Below are positions 10,301 through 57,058 of a stretch of 64,000 nt of DNA, in pieces. The notes below the pieces were generated by a model. That model did no database searches. It was not told the DNA's origin and saw nothing but the letters and a program-made list of their open reading frames with translations. The stretch lies in assembly GCA_009760855.2 (NCBI GenBank), contig WPIO01000002.1, forward strand, positions 14,006,001-14,070,000, written 5' to 3'. This DNA comes from Cristatella mucedo (Eukaryota; Bryozoa; Phylactolaemata; Cristatellidae). Made by a program: the position numbers and the translations under genes. The number at the start of each line of letters is the position of its first letter. The stretch's first letter is position 1.

Positions 10301-10745
10301 CTCGTATCTTGGCAAACCCGAGAGTTGCCCCTGTGCATCGCTCTCCTTCCCCGAGAGATACGGCCTCGTATCTGGTTAGTCCGGTGCACAGCTGAAGAGC
10401 ATCGGTCTTGAGCGTTGATGTGGACGATGTGAGGCCTCGGCGCTGGCTCATCGTCATCTACAACTGAAGCGTTGGTAGTAGTTTTGCCCATTATGCGTAG
10501 TGGTCCAACCCCAGATGTTGCAGCTTCGGCGACCTGCCCTTCCAAAGTCGAGGAGTGTACGCCTTGAAGTGTCGCCCGATCCCCAGAGCCGGCTTTGATA
10601 GCCGAGCGGACCTTAACAGTTTCTGATTAGCTTAGCTGCTCGGTTGCTAATTTGGGCCCGCTCTCAGGCCGCCTGAAGTTTACAATGTACCGCTTGTGCG
10701 TAATCGTCCACGGGATTGCAAAGATCGTCGACTGGCTAGACCAGG

Positions 10746-11090
10746 TCAATGGATGGATAGTTGCGCCTTTCTCCCGTGGTCCATGAGGAAAGGCTTGCAC
10801 CGAATCGAAGCGCGATACAACTGTTGCTCGCTCGATACAACTGTAGCTCGTGCCGGAAGCACGCAGGGCACATAAGTGTCCCGGCCGTGCCGGTATGTCC
10901 TCGCATTCACAAAGAATACCTCCACAAGTGTGCGATTAGAGCGCTCAACCAGACTGTCTGTTTGAGAACGATACGAGACGATGCGTGTAGCCATTCGACA
11001 GATTTCGCAGGCAGCGCATGCTTCCCGCCATTCGAAAAGAAAATTAGCACCGCGATCTGGCAGGATTTGCTCGGGCACGCCGCTATGCCG
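10746..11090 (-). pseudogene. Gypsy-type integrase, second half of catalytic core
   Basis: The minus-strand frame begins PEQILPDRGANFL, which carries the second catalytic Asp context of Ty3/Gypsy integrases. It continues through QTDSLVERSNRTL, the region of the catalytic Glu, and DTYVPCVLPARATV, the conserved region after the core. It is directly joined on its upstream side to a gag-like start (11100-11414), so protease, reverse transcriptase, RNase H and the first half of integrase are deleted here. The matching first half of an integrase lies at 12930-13240 on the opposite strand. Confidence 0.75.
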
Positions 11091-11099
11091 GCATCCAAA

Positions 11100-11414
11100 A
11101 TCCCTCCGGCTTCGGAGCGAGCCCTACAGCGACGGGAATTAAGGGACGAAGGGGGCCTCGAGAGCTTTCGGGTGCACGTCGGAATAGGGCTAGCTGCCAG
11201 GCAGGAGGAGTGCCGGCGCTGGAGCGGCCGACCGCTAAAGCAGCTGTCGCATGCAGACGAGCATTCTCTTCCTCAAGCCTGTGTAAACGCTCGGCCAGAT
11301 CGCGATTAGTCGCAGCAAAAAAAGTGCGGTGGTGATCACCCGCGCCGCTCGAGAGCCAGAGGTCATCTTAAAGCCGGAGGCATTCGACAGCTCAGAGCCG
11401 TCAAACGCCGCCAT
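11100..11414 (-). pseudogene. Gag-like N terminus of a Gypsy-type element
   Basis: An ATG at 11414 starts a frame reading MAAFDGSELSNASG and onward. It loses frame at a T-run near 11317-11323 and continues as a heptad-like helix (LAERLHRLEEENARLHAT). Position and structure fit a Gypsy gag start just after the leader. The frame is then joined to integrase sequence without an intervening pol region. Confidence 0.45.
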
Positions 11415-11454
11415 TCGGCCGTCACATCAAGAAGGTTGCAAGCGTTCCGAGCCG

Positions 11455-11617
11455 AAGCAGGGTCACCAAATGTCACCGCGTCGCCCGCCACCCCCCCCCG
11501 TCTGCCTTTAGAATGCGATGTAGGGCGGCTAAAACGCAGCGGCCATAACTGGGTGCCGAAAAAGACAGTTTATTCTGGGCCGGTTAGAGGTGGCTATGCG
11601 CTGCTGGTCCGACAAGT
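11455..11617 (-). mobile_element. LTR end and primer-binding-site-like leader of a Gypsy-type element
   Basis: On the minus strand an AATAAA (11569-11574) precedes, by about 100 bases, the string TTTGGTGACCC (11461-11471), a common form of the Gypsy leader beside the 5' LTR. The gag-like ATG follows at 11414. The LTR itself is cut at 11617 by the 3' tail of an inserted L2 copy. Confidence 0.45.
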
Positions 11618-12672
11618 TTAATAATAATAGTAATAATGCACTTGATAAAGCGCCCTCAGAGAACTCAATCTCTTTCTAGACATGTTGCATTTGGTGCAAA
11701 GGGAAGCGCGATTGAATGGTGAGTAATATCATGCTTGATAAACAACATGAATAACATGGTTAGAGGTGACATGTACAGGGTCAGCATGCAAATGTGGTTA
11801 GTGGCAGCATGCACAGTGTCAGCACGCATAAGCACATCAAGGACGAATCACAGGGACCCACTATATGCTGTCCTAAATAGGTGTGTTTTTAAGTTCTTTT
11901 TAAATGTGGTCAAGTCAGGGGATGTTTTGACGCAAGTCGGGAGTGAGTTCCAGGCTTTGGGAGCATACGAACTAAATGCACGGTCTCCAAAGGATTTGAG
12001 GTTTGTACGAGGCATTTGTAGACTGTTGGATTCTGAAAAGCAGGTGGTACGATGCTTGGCCTGGTGGGGGAGTAGATCTGAGAGATAGGCTGGAGCCAAA
12101 GAATGAAGTGACCTACAAGTGAGCGACAAAACTTGAAGTCGATCCGTTGCTTGACTGGTAGCCAGTGCAGGTCGGCGAGAAGTGGTGTGATGTGGCAACT
12201 GCGCAGCTCACGACAGACAAGCCTAGCTGCGGAGTTTTGCACCAGCTGCAATCGCCTGATCGCACATGCAGCTAGGCCAGTAAGCAGTGAGATGCAGAAG
12301 TCGAGACGGGATGTCACGAATACATGGACCAACTTAGATGTGGTATCTTTATATAAACAAGCCCGAATTTTAGCAATGTTATGTAGCTGAAAGTAGGCAG
12401 ATTTGACTTCGGAGCTGATGTGGTCGTCTAACGAGAGGTCACTTTGGCACATGACAGCTGGATTTCGAGCTGATTCAACAGGAGATATGCTGGCAGAGTC
12501 AATTTTGAGCGTCAGCCTTTCCAATTTCTGAATCCCACTGGGTTTGCCCATGACTTGTAAGTTGCTTTTTGTCATCGTTTAGTTTTAGAAAATTTGCTGC
12601 CATCCATGTGTGGATGTCATGAAAACATGTAGCAAGTGAGTGGAGAGAATTAGAGGTGCTCGAAGGCTGGGA
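11618..12672 (-). mobile_element. L2-type non-LTR retrotransposon copy (family A), 5'-truncated
   Basis: Minus-strand frames encode the C-terminal half of a CR1/L2-superfamily reverse transcriptase [28 protein letters not shown], then after a frameshift WNSLPTCVKTSPDLTTF. The end of the protein, a 3' UTR and a tail of TTA/ATT units follow (11618-11637). The 5' end is lost inside the reverse transcriptase. It is inserted in Gypsy debris, so it is younger than that element. Confidence 0.88.
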
Positions 12673-12925
12673 CGTTTAGCTGTCGAACTCCCGACGACCG
12701 GGTATACAAATCTTCCCATATGCCTGTGATCCCTGGTCGATCGATGGTCCCAACCCCGAAAGCGGACCGGTACAGCACAAGATTCGAGAGGCTAGCTTAG
12801 TAGCCGGTGGACACACAATTGTAAGTTACACTTAACCTGTGCAGTCGACGTGGGTTCGAACTCTCGGCGAAATGGGCAACTTTGGCTTTTACCGACCCAC
12901 CTGAGGGAATGCGTCATGCGATAAT
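12673..12925. other. Unassigned GC-richer stretch within the mosaic
   Basis: No gene is supported. It contains a second GGTTCGAACTCTCG string (near 12850) like that at 9680, suggesting repetitive origin. Confidence 0.3.
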
Positions 12926-12929
12926 GCCA

Positions 12930-13240
12930 AGACGACCTCTTTGAAGTCCATCTGAGGCGTCAGAAGACGCTCAGCAAAATTCAGGATAAGTATTTCTGGC
13001 CAAGCATGACCAAAGACGTCGCTACCTCGGTAAGGACATACAGTTCATTCCACACGTGAAAGCTCCAAAAGAGCAGGTTCGCGTGGCTCTCCAAAGCATC
13101 CACGTAGAACGACCGAGGCAGAGAGTCACTATGGACGTCGTGCAGATGCCTGTCGTGATGACCGCCAACTGCTTCACCGAGAGGCCAGAGGCTCGCCCGA
13201 TCTCAGACCAAACAACTTCCATGGTGCACGCGTGCGTATT
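12930..13240 (+). pseudogene. Gypsy-type integrase, zinc-binding region and start of core
   Basis: The plus-strand frame reads KTLSKIQDKYFWPSMTKDV, the hallmark of the region between the His and Cys pairs of Gypsy integrases. The expected Cys pair is lost. After a frameshift near 13055 it continues KEQVRVALQSIHVERPRQRV and MDVVQMP, the latter holding the first catalytic Asp context, then CFTERPEARPISDQT. The similarity stops at about 13240, where the second direct repeat begins. The complementary second half of an integrase lies on the other strand at 10746-11090. Confidence 0.75.
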
Positions 13241-13274
13241 TGATCTTACTTTTATCCTCACGCATCAGAAATCC

Positions 13275-13620
13275 TTAACTTGGGCGTATTTATTATTCTC
13301 CGGGATCCAACTCGCGGTGTCCATTCTTAGGTTGATTCATTCTCTTAATTCGCTCTAAGCCCTCAGCTGATGCCATTCGTGCGTCTGCCTACGAGCCTAG
13401 CCGTTTGGTTAATGCAGCGTATAAGTCGGTTCATATTCTGACCGTGTCGTCTGCCCAAAGCTCCACTCTAACCTGAGTAGATCGCGCTGGCAGATTATGC
13501 CCGCGCTCCACTCCCAGTTAACTAATGGGTCCCATTTCCTGGATCTACTTGGCTAGGTCTGTTCTACTTGGCTAGACTTGTGCGATACAGGTTGCTCGAG
13601 GCGCCATAGTTTAATCCACA
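13275..13620. repeat. Diverged repeat, copy 2 of a direct pair
   Basis: It aligns with 9870-10300 in the same orientation and in the same order of landmarks. It starts directly after the plus-strand integrase fragment. Similarity may extend weakly to about 13690. Confidence 0.55.
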
Positions 13621-14700
13621 AATGGCTTTTAAAGCGGCTAGCCTGAGAGCTACCCCTGCAAAGGAGAGATGTATTCGCTCGCAGTCGAGTCAGCAGGTCC
13701 GAATGGAATAGGAAACAAAGAGGATAGCGTCCGTTGAGGCCGCCGGACAGGCAGACAGCTCGGAGCAGGCGATATCGTTGGTCGCAATCTTTGAAACGAG
13801 CTGCAGTAGCTTCTGGCCTTTTTTCCTTTGCCACTACGAGGCGGTTGTTACGCTATTAGTCGTACTATGCGATTGACAAATACAAGTAAATACCGGTGCC
13901 CCTAAGCACAGCGCGAGAAAAGCAGTAATTCCAGAGCGTGGCAGAAATATAGAGCATTCCTACGTGGCTATATGTACCAAGTGCATACCGTCGATGTAGA
14001 CAAGTCTATTCCACAGCCGCAGAGAGGCACGAGTGTACGGCTCCAACCATCGTGTAATCAGACTTCGAACCCCCAAATCCAACTCTCTAGCTGGGCCACC
14101 AGTGTAAAACTGACTTGCTCGAAGCCGACAATGACCCCCGAATTGTCATAATGAGGCTGATATAGTTAAACGTCGGCAAATTGCATCAGCAATAATATGA
14201 CTGCTTTGAATATTGTTCGCTGTTACTAAATCATAATGATAAGGAACCGGTGATGTCACTGCCCATGGCTAGGCGGCATGCAAAGCCTAACTCATGTAGC
14301 GGTCATCCATTAGTGCTCTGAGCGTCAAGCTGGTTAGTTGCAATCTGGAGTTTGGAGGTTTTTAAAACACTTGCTGCATACACATGCCTCTCCGTGGCTT
14401 TAAATTTAATGCTCCGCACTACGGATTTGGACTTGGAGTACGTCTGTAACATCAGCATTCCAACTTTTAGACAAGACAAGAGCTAATGTTGGCTTATCAG
14501 CGTTTCTAGATAACTGATTTAGGCACCAGTAAAGGTGTGCAGGGTGATAAGTCAACCTCTGCGATTGACCTGAGGAGGGAAGGATGACCACCAGCCGGTT
14601 AGGCACGTGTGCGCCCCTCCGTGGGTGGAACTATTAGAATACTTGGCCTATTAAACCACTTAGTATCATTAATGAGCATACATACTTTGCCAAAGAGATC
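13621..14700. other. Unassigned region with an LTR-leader-like string
   Basis: No reliable gene is seen. On the minus strand, 14050-14105 reads TTTTACACTGGTGGCCCAGC followed by a GGTTCGAAG string. This looks like a retrotransposon leader or primer-binding site, and an ATG-started minus frame at 13553-13834 follows it. The rest up to the TM9SF2 promoter shows nothing I can name. Confidence 0.3.
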
Positions 14701-14744
14701 TTATGGGCTATTAGACTATTAATAACTTATCAACTGCCACTTAT

Positions 14745-14888
14745 TATCCTAGTTTTGTCTAAAAACAAAAGTTAAAGGTAAGCAAAGCGAGACGCTGGAA
14801 CCAAGGTGACAAATAACCTTGACATGATGACGTGTAGTCGCCATCTTCGAAACTAGGCTCGTTTCCGGATGCTTTGCCGTCGACTAGA
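14745..14888 (+). promoter_or_regulatory. Likely TATA-less promoter/5' UTR of the TM9SF2-like gene
   Basis: Just upstream of the start codon are TGACGT (14828-14833, CRE/ATF-like half site), CGCCATCTT (14839-14847, reverse of a YY1-like AAGATGGCG) and TTTCCGG (14862-14868, ETS-like). Their close spacing and the absence of a TATA box are typical of housekeeping promoters. The transcription start is not known. Confidence 0.4.
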
Positions 14889-49619
<34,731 letters not shown>

Positions 49620-51085
49620 AGCAAGTCACACGTCCCATGTGATGTGCCGTTGCTAGGCAAGCCAGCAAGAATCAAGTTGTGTTCGTGGTCAGCGTGGACT
49701 GCAGAGTTCGCGATAAGACATCTCAAATGCATCCATCACACTGTCACGATTCGCCTCATGAATTCCTAATACGAAACCCGTCAACTGCTGTGTTAACTTT
49801 TTCTGTCTGTCTGTATTTACTGTTACTCTTATTATAGACTCTTGTGTCTATATTTCACTTCATCTATTTGCACTCATATCACTAGCCTTTATAGTTCAGA
49901 AGTCTGTATCACTGTATCTCATGTCTAGGAGTCAGCGTGGCCGTGCTCTTAGCAGTTCCCGTGCTCGGAGTATATTGTCTAGAGCATATCCTCTTTGCTG
50001 TATATGCATATACTGCTCTGTCGGAATGAGGAGATATCGATCAAGCGTATGGTGTATGCACAGCCAGCGTCAGATCAAGACACGAGCATATGCATTCCAT
50101 TGGCGACTGCCATGAGCACTTCCATATAATTCTATAGTTATTATATCTGTGTGCGTTCCGTGCGTGCGTATGTGTAAACACCCGCGCGCACACACGGTTA
50201 GAGACTGAGAGTTCCAGCATCTCTTATGGTTGGTATGTCAGCATTTCTGTTGGGAATTTAATTAAAAACATTATTTTCCACATTGTCACTTCAAACCGTT
50301 GAGGATTGACTTTTCAATTATTAGTTCTTTTGTTACGTTGTATCTGTATTGTGCAGGTACACTATATGTAGTTCTGCATGTATACCCATCTGTTTCTCCA
50401 CGAAGACATGCAAACAACGTGGTTGTTGGGCTGGAGGACTCAGTGGTATCCCACTCACTCACCCACTCACTCAAAAGTCTGCGACATTTGATGTGCAATT
50501 TGTGGCCCTCGACAACTGTATATCTTGAACAAAAGAAAATAAATTAGAAGTTGAGGCCAAGTAAAGCAATAGAAAAGAAAGTTGCTAAGAACTAGATGAG
50601 AAAGAGAACGAGAAAAGAGCCTTCGTAAAAATCTTTGGGATAACAGGCATTGTCAAATCAAGGTTTTTGGGGTTCTCTCTCTGGTTAGCCAACAGTCGAG
50701 AAAGAATTTAGTGGCAGCTTATTCTTTATTACTAGTACAACCGGTCATTTTTGTCGAAGATGAAACAAATTTGGTATTTGATAACGTCTCTTTATAGAAC
50801 CTTTATAAAATATCTACGTACTCGCAGAGAGAAATACCGTTCTTAATGACTAAGTACAAGTGAGCTCTTAATTCAGTTTGTCTAAAATGGAAGCAGTTTC
50901 GCTTTACCGTGCATCAATTCCGCCGGAATCGTGTGGAACTTCTGCCTCCGGTTAATAGCTGGCTTGGCTATAGATGCGTGTACATTTGCCTTGTGCTATC
51001 GAGAGAGCCATTTTTACAGGCACTAGAGCCCTGCCATTGTAGTGCTTTACTGAATTTCCGGTCAACCTTTTCCACGACTAACTGA
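49620..51085 (+). other. 3' UTR and downstream region of the TM9SF2-like gene
   Basis: No coding is evident after the stop codon. An AATAAA at 50538-50543 is one candidate polyadenylation signal, which would give a 3' UTR of roughly 0.9 kb. No SINE or L2 is recognised in this stretch. Confidence 0.4.
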
Positions 51086-51089
51086 GCTG

Positions 51090-51255
51090 TGATCGCACAC
51101 TAGGTTAAGCAGTTGCTTTTCACGGCCTCGATCTGGAGGTCGTGGGTTCGAATCCTGCGGTGGGCGATCCCTTATTGCCGCTGCAAGCGGTGGTGATAGT
51201 CGTAAAGGCTCAGCTGTCGCTATACGAAAGTGGCTGTTAAATCAGCTAGTATTTG
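51090..51255 (+). mobile_element. tRNA-derived SINE (family 2), best B box
   Basis: Perfect B box GGTTCGAATCC at 51145-51155, then GGGCGATCCCTTATTGCCGC, AAGCGGTGGTGATAG and the end GGCTGTTAAATCAGCTAGTA. Confidence 0.85.
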
Positions 51256-52470
51256 TGTCACACGGCTTAACATTCTTGCGTGCTAGAAATTGTCTCGCTC
51301 ATATCGATATGGGAGTTAGATACAAAAAACGTTGGGGTATATTACCAAATCGTTTTCAAGCTATAATCCACAATAGAATTATTTAGTTGCTAGATCTAAT
51401 TTAAATAATTTCTCCTGTATGATTAGGACATCTGGCAAACCAAATTCGTTTGCAGGCAAAAGTAGGATAAGGGTTGAAACTGGTTATTAATTGTTGACAT
51501 TCGTAACAATAGGTCTTACGGCGAGGAGACTTCGAGGTTACAATCTATCGATTATGCTGGACATCAGACTAGTCAGCTAGATTATAGGTCTACTGGGATG
51601 GTTACGTTGATTTCATCAGAACAGCGTGCAGTTTTCAAATAGTAATGTTGAGGAGTATGTGACAAAAACGAACTTTTGTTTTTATCTAGAGAGCCTTCGT
51701 TCATAGTTATGGTATCAAATTCTTTAATTAAGTGATGTTCCCAGGGTAAATCCACAGTAATACCCACTTATTCTTTATAGAGTTACACATGGAGACTTAT
51801 TACATTATATTATACCGAATGCTAGGGGTTAACTTATGTTGCTTTCGTCACAGAGAAAAACAATTTATTAATTGATATCGTTTCAGAACGTAGTGGAACT
51901 TCGTCCACTAGTTTTTGACTATTCCTGGACAAAAATAGGGTGATCTTTGCGAAAGTTCTACAGACTCCTAGGGTGATAATGTCGATACGAATACTGTCAT
52001 TTGATTTGGTTTGTCAGTCATTCGCACTTGTGACTACATATGCTCATTAGTTAAGTTCCAATCAAGGCTGGTTCATTCATTTAGTTGCCCTAATGTAGCC
52101 TCGAATCGGTACTTTATAGGTCCAAATTGTTTTGATGGCGATTATTTCACTCTAGGGTAATTGAGTTTATTAATTAATTTTTAAATGATTTATTAATTAA
52201 TTGAGTTTATTAGTAAGTTTATTGAGATTCTTACATGAAACTGAAAGAGTCATTGGAAAGTTGATGTTGAGAAAGTTCTGATAACTTACACAGCATTCGA
52301 TCGCTGGGGGCCCCAAATTTCGATTCTTTTGTTTTGAGAGTAAATAAGGCAGCTGCTATTATTTGTCATGTGTTGACCTTTTGAAATTTAGGAATCGTAG
52401 TTAAGTGATTACATGAAACATGAAGGTTTGATTTTGAATTGCCAACTTCAGTCATGTAGTTTGTTCGCAC
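51256..52470. other. AT-rich intergenic stretch
   Basis: No gene is seen. Short imperfect ATTAATTGAGTTTATTA repeats occur at 52155-52225. Confidence 0.35.
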
Positions 52471-52770
52471 AGCAGAGAGCCAGCCGATGCCCAACGCTGA
52501 CAGTTTATTACCAACGCACGGAGCCGAAGAGAGCTCCCCTCGGCCCCTACTCTCGCTCGACTCCCCGCTGTCCCTTGGCTGACCCCGATGGTGTGTGTGA
52601 ATCCACCATCTGTTCACCAGCGGGTTATCGGCCTGTGTCGACGCCTCATTAGAAGCTGACCACAGCTGTGCACAGGCCCCTCTCGGGGATGCTCCCACCA
52701 GCTGTTGAGGAAAGGAGGGGTACCAGCCCGCATGCAATCGAACTACAAGTCTCACCCCATGATAAGAATT
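52455..52770. repeat. GC-rich island in AT-rich DNA, unclassified insert
   Basis: The sharp rise in GC is bounded on the left by GTAGTTTGTTCG (52457) and on the right by CGAACTAC (52739), an imperfect inverted pair. A minus-strand frame of about 140 codons crosses it but has biased, low-complexity composition and resembles no family. A small non-autonomous transposon or retroelement UTR is possible. Confidence 0.35.
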
Positions 52771-55554
52771 TTTTCGTTGGTTTTTAATAAGCACTTCAAC
52801 TTACTGTATGTCCACCTTTTACAGTGACTTTGAATGGTTACTAGAAGGAATTGACTGATTCATCTAAGCTGAATTCATCTAAGCTATGTTCAGCTGAATG
52901 TGCTGCAGTTGGTTAGAAATTTAACATAACTAATTTTTTTGTTAGTTGTGAGCCTAATTCTGAAGCTGAGTCTTTTAAAGCTTACAATATGCAACAGCAC
53001 TGCCTCTGGCATTGGGCAGTTTGCTAAGTTGTCTGTATCCAAGTTGTCTCCCCTTCACAATCACACTTTGGCCAGAAAAGGGTGCAGTGTTTCAGCAGCA
53101 GCCATATGACTCCAGGGCCTTAAGTCGCAAGATTCAGAATATTTATTAGACCAATCTATTCGCCAAGTAGGACCATAATATCAAAGTTGAAGGAATACGT
53201 CCTATGTAGGCATCGTTTACAAAATAATTTTGATTAACATATTTTGGTTATACGTCATGCGAAAAAGCACGAGATTTGATTTATAACATGTTTGTCCATC
53301 AAACGTCACAGAAATCATATACTCAATACTTTTGAGTGATTTTTGGACCCTTCCACTGAGAAACAATTCCAGAACTCAAACCTGCCGTCAATAACGATGG
53401 AACATAACCTGACCGTGTCCAGTAACATCCTGTGCAACCATGCATATTTAGGGGTGTTTCACCAACAAAAATACACGAGAAAGTTTAAATATTGATAAAA
53501 ACGAAAACAATCCAAATAGACATATTTTAAAGCATAAATATTAAAATTGTATGAGACTTCAACGGTTTCCCTAAAGTACATCCTTAAAACCATCTTAACT
53601 GAGGTCCATAGATCCCTTGGGGACTCCCAGGCCAAGACCCCTGGTTTAAATAATTCAATCACCGAGTATATCCTGCAGAAAAAGTCAAATTCTTCATGTT
53701 TTTAAGGTAAAAATTAATGCTGGGAATCTGTTTAGTAGAAATCTATATCATTAATAAGATAAAAAAATCGAAATTACTTATTTAGCTGCAATCCGCCCAA
53801 GTCAGAAAATTCAGCATGCATATATAATTAATAATCCATTCAAAAAAATTCTGAAAGTTAATGAACTTTTGCTCTAAGGTCAATGCTTGAATTCAAGTAT
53901 GCCTTTACAGTTTTTGTACGGCTAATTTTCTCTCCGTGGTTCAATTCAATCCTATCTGGTTCCCGCTTTGTTACTACATAATGTTATCTTAGCAGTTTGG
54001 TGCTAGCACAAGGTTTGACATCGATGTAATGTATCAGTCTGTAACTCAGTTTGTTCCAAAATTAGCTACGCTTACTCATTTGAAAGTGACTGGTGAGCCA
54101 GTTCCTATTAGTGAATTTTGTTTAAGTCAGCATCATTCTTCAACATGCCATCTGAAGAATTCTCTGGACTTGCAAGTTTTTTATTCTGTTTCCGTTAACG
54201 TTAAAATCACAAAGCAATATTCCATTTGTTTTCAACAAATTTACTCAAATCAGGCATTAAATTAATTGTCGATATCTTGTGCTGAAATTTCTATCGATTC
54301 TCTTGCTCTCGCCAAGAATATTTCCAGTACTTGAACTATCCTAACAAATTGTCTTCCCTGACTTTTTGAATTAGCATTTTTCCAACGTACAACTTTATAT
54401 AACTAGCTATTTTCGCTCATTACTGAGATGCTTGAATTTACAGATCAAACTTAAGTAAAAAACGGACTATGTTTCAATCTAGAGTAACAATTTATATAGA
54501 TCCTCAGTAAGACGCGAGGCAATCTCTTTCTCTGGTAGAATCCGAACAGTTCAAGCTGGACGGTATAGTTTATTGTTGATCCTTATTTAGTCCTGTGGCA
54601 TTTATGTAAAAACAGCTATATTAACATTCCAATAGTACAAAACGTGCAATCAAAATAGAAATTTCACCATAAGTTTTGAGGTCTTTCACCATTATTGGTT
54701 CTTCTAGATTAAAACTACTTGACTTGACCTAGTGTTTAATTTCCGCTAATATCGCATGGAAATAACGATTGCCACTTTGTGAAACTAACCAGTCGTTTAT
54801 GTTTCCTTATTTTGATAAAATAACTTCTCAAAACTTTAACATTATTAATTTAAATACCTTGCTGAATATCACGTGTGTAAAGCGCCGCACTTGTTGAATT
54901 GACAATATAGAAGTAATACATAGATAGGACTCATTGGATTTGACTCGTGTTTTTTGCCCTCAGCAATTCATTTAATATCTAAGTAGTGTTAAATCCTAAA
55001 AATTGCTTTAAATCCAAAGTCAGCATAAATTTCACTACCGCGAATCAATTTAATAGCATCTAATCAGTCATTTTTTCCTTGCATCAATCATGTGCCATTA
55101 ATAGTTAACTGTGAAAATAATTAAGCTCAATTGTTTTGCTGAAGTGTGCTGTTTATTAGATCTTTCTGGAATCTGGAATCATCCAACTAGTCAACTGAGC
55201 ACATTCTCGTTAGTCATCAGCGTCGCCTTAGTCTTGCATTTTGTTACGTAGTTCATTCGATAAGATATTCCAGCTGCAAATATACTCTCTAAAATTAGCT
55301 TGTCGCCTAAAGCACGATGGGAGTTTAAAAAGCGTACATGATGTGAGTCCATTCTCTAATTTGCAAAAGTTAATACTAAAGAAACAAGCATTATCTTGTC
55401 AACTCTTTTCAATGCACTAGAGATGATCTCCGACTACATGATATATAAGGCTATATCTTGAGTGATATGCAGCCAGATCTCTAAATTTTGTTTCCTAATT
55501 TCTATCGTAACGTTATCAAGCAAGTGAAACCAAGATATTTGTAAAAGGTAAGCT
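52771..55554. other. AT-rich intergenic stretch, no feature recognised
   Basis: Only short frames such as 53459-53662 and 54029-54265, without domain or splice support. Confidence 0.4.
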
Positions 55555-55715
55555 GATTTAAAAGCTTCATTTATACAGCTGGAGAAGAGCCTTCACGACT
55601 ATCACCCCCCAGCTTTCAGTGGAAAATAAAGGATCAAGAACTGCAGGACTCAACCCACGACCTGGGTCGTTAAGAGCGAGCGCCTTAACTTCAAGCCGAA
55701 GGCACAGGCGAAAGA
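55555..55715 (-). mobile_element. tRNA-derived SINE (family 2)
   Basis: The complement of GCTGATTTAAAAGC marks the 3' end. The minus strand continues through AGTCGTGAAGGCTC and a tRNA-like head near 55690. Confidence 0.68.
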
Positions 55716-56319
55716 AAATAAAACAGCTGCAAGTAAGAAGCAAATAGAAAAGTGCAAGGTTTATATGTACATATAGGCACTTCTAAGACTAATATCTGCG
55801 ATATCCATGGCAAGAAACGATAAGCTTTGCGGGCAATTGCTATCAGAGTTAGACATATAATTTATTGTTGTGCCAAGTAGGTTGCAATTTACAATTATAA
55901 TTATTATCCGTATACATTACAACTTTAGTCATTTAAAGCCCTTTGACCCATTATTATTTTCTTTAAATTTGATTAGATTCTGCTGTGAACTTCTTTTACC
56001 ACTTTCCTTTCCCTATACTAATCCAAAATGATTGCATTGTTTTCGAAAAACGCATTTTTTATTAACTGGACAAGCGTTACTCATTAAAATACAATGTGAC
56101 ATCATAAGCGTTCTCAAAACTTAACACAATATACAAAACGGGCTTCCACCTTGTACTTTCACCTTCCTAACCCACTAGTTTTAAGCTCAATCTAACTGTG
56201 TCTGGATTCAAAAGTGGGAATCACGTACACTCTGTGATGATCTCCACGATGACTCCAAGATCGACGGATTTGGAAAAACTAACCCTTGCCAGGAAAGAGT
56301 GTCCTATGCGTTCTATTGG

Positions 56320-56554
<235 letters not shown>

Positions 56555-56835
56555 ACCTGAACATTACACCTAATCAACCGGCTCCCTTGCGTGTGGGGCT
56601 ATAACACACTCCTTGCCACGCAAGCTCAGCTGATGCTGCCTCTCTCTTTTTCTCTCCTTGCAGACCCATATGCATTTACTATTTCGAGGCTTGGTAATCT
56701 ACTGTGATAACTAGCAAGCATTCCTCGGTGTTATCAAATCGATCGACCTGTAATGAGAAAGCATTTCAAACGAAGTTACATCAATATCCAGCTGCTACCG
56801 TCGTTTGTATTGGGTTACAGTGTGTTCCAATGAGT

Positions 56836-57058
56836 TCATCGCAAATGGCTCACTGAGCTAATTAAAGCTTGACTTGTACAGCCAGTCCAAGTCCAACAAA
56901 CCATGCTGAGAGCGATCTGTTTATTCAGTTGCTGAGAGACTTCTGGCGATAAATCGGCCATGCAGATTTTACGTAGCTGTGCTTCCACGGACTCTCGTGT
57001 AACTTCCTCAAATGTAGCATGGCCGTGCTGCAGGTAGTGAGGCTGAGCCGATGCTGAG
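56836..57058 (-). CDS. Candidate minus-strand exon, unidentified
   Basis: After an acceptor-like GGCTTCAG (complement of 57059-57066) the minus frame reads HYLQHGHATFEEVTRESVEA, then LRKICMADLSPEVSQQLNKQ and a short tail to a stop at 56836. Composition looks protein-like, but no family is recognised and no partner exon could be joined with confidence. Confidence 0.25.

Noticed and set aside
11735-12088. Plus-strand ORF opposite the L2 at 11618-12672 (and its mirror at 16578-16931)
   Set aside because: They are shadows: antisense open frames of the L2 ORF end that recur with every copy.
9870-13620. A simple complete Gypsy element with two LTRs
   Set aside because: The integrase halves lie in opposite orientations, and the recognised LTR end at 11475-11617 is not part of the direct repeats.
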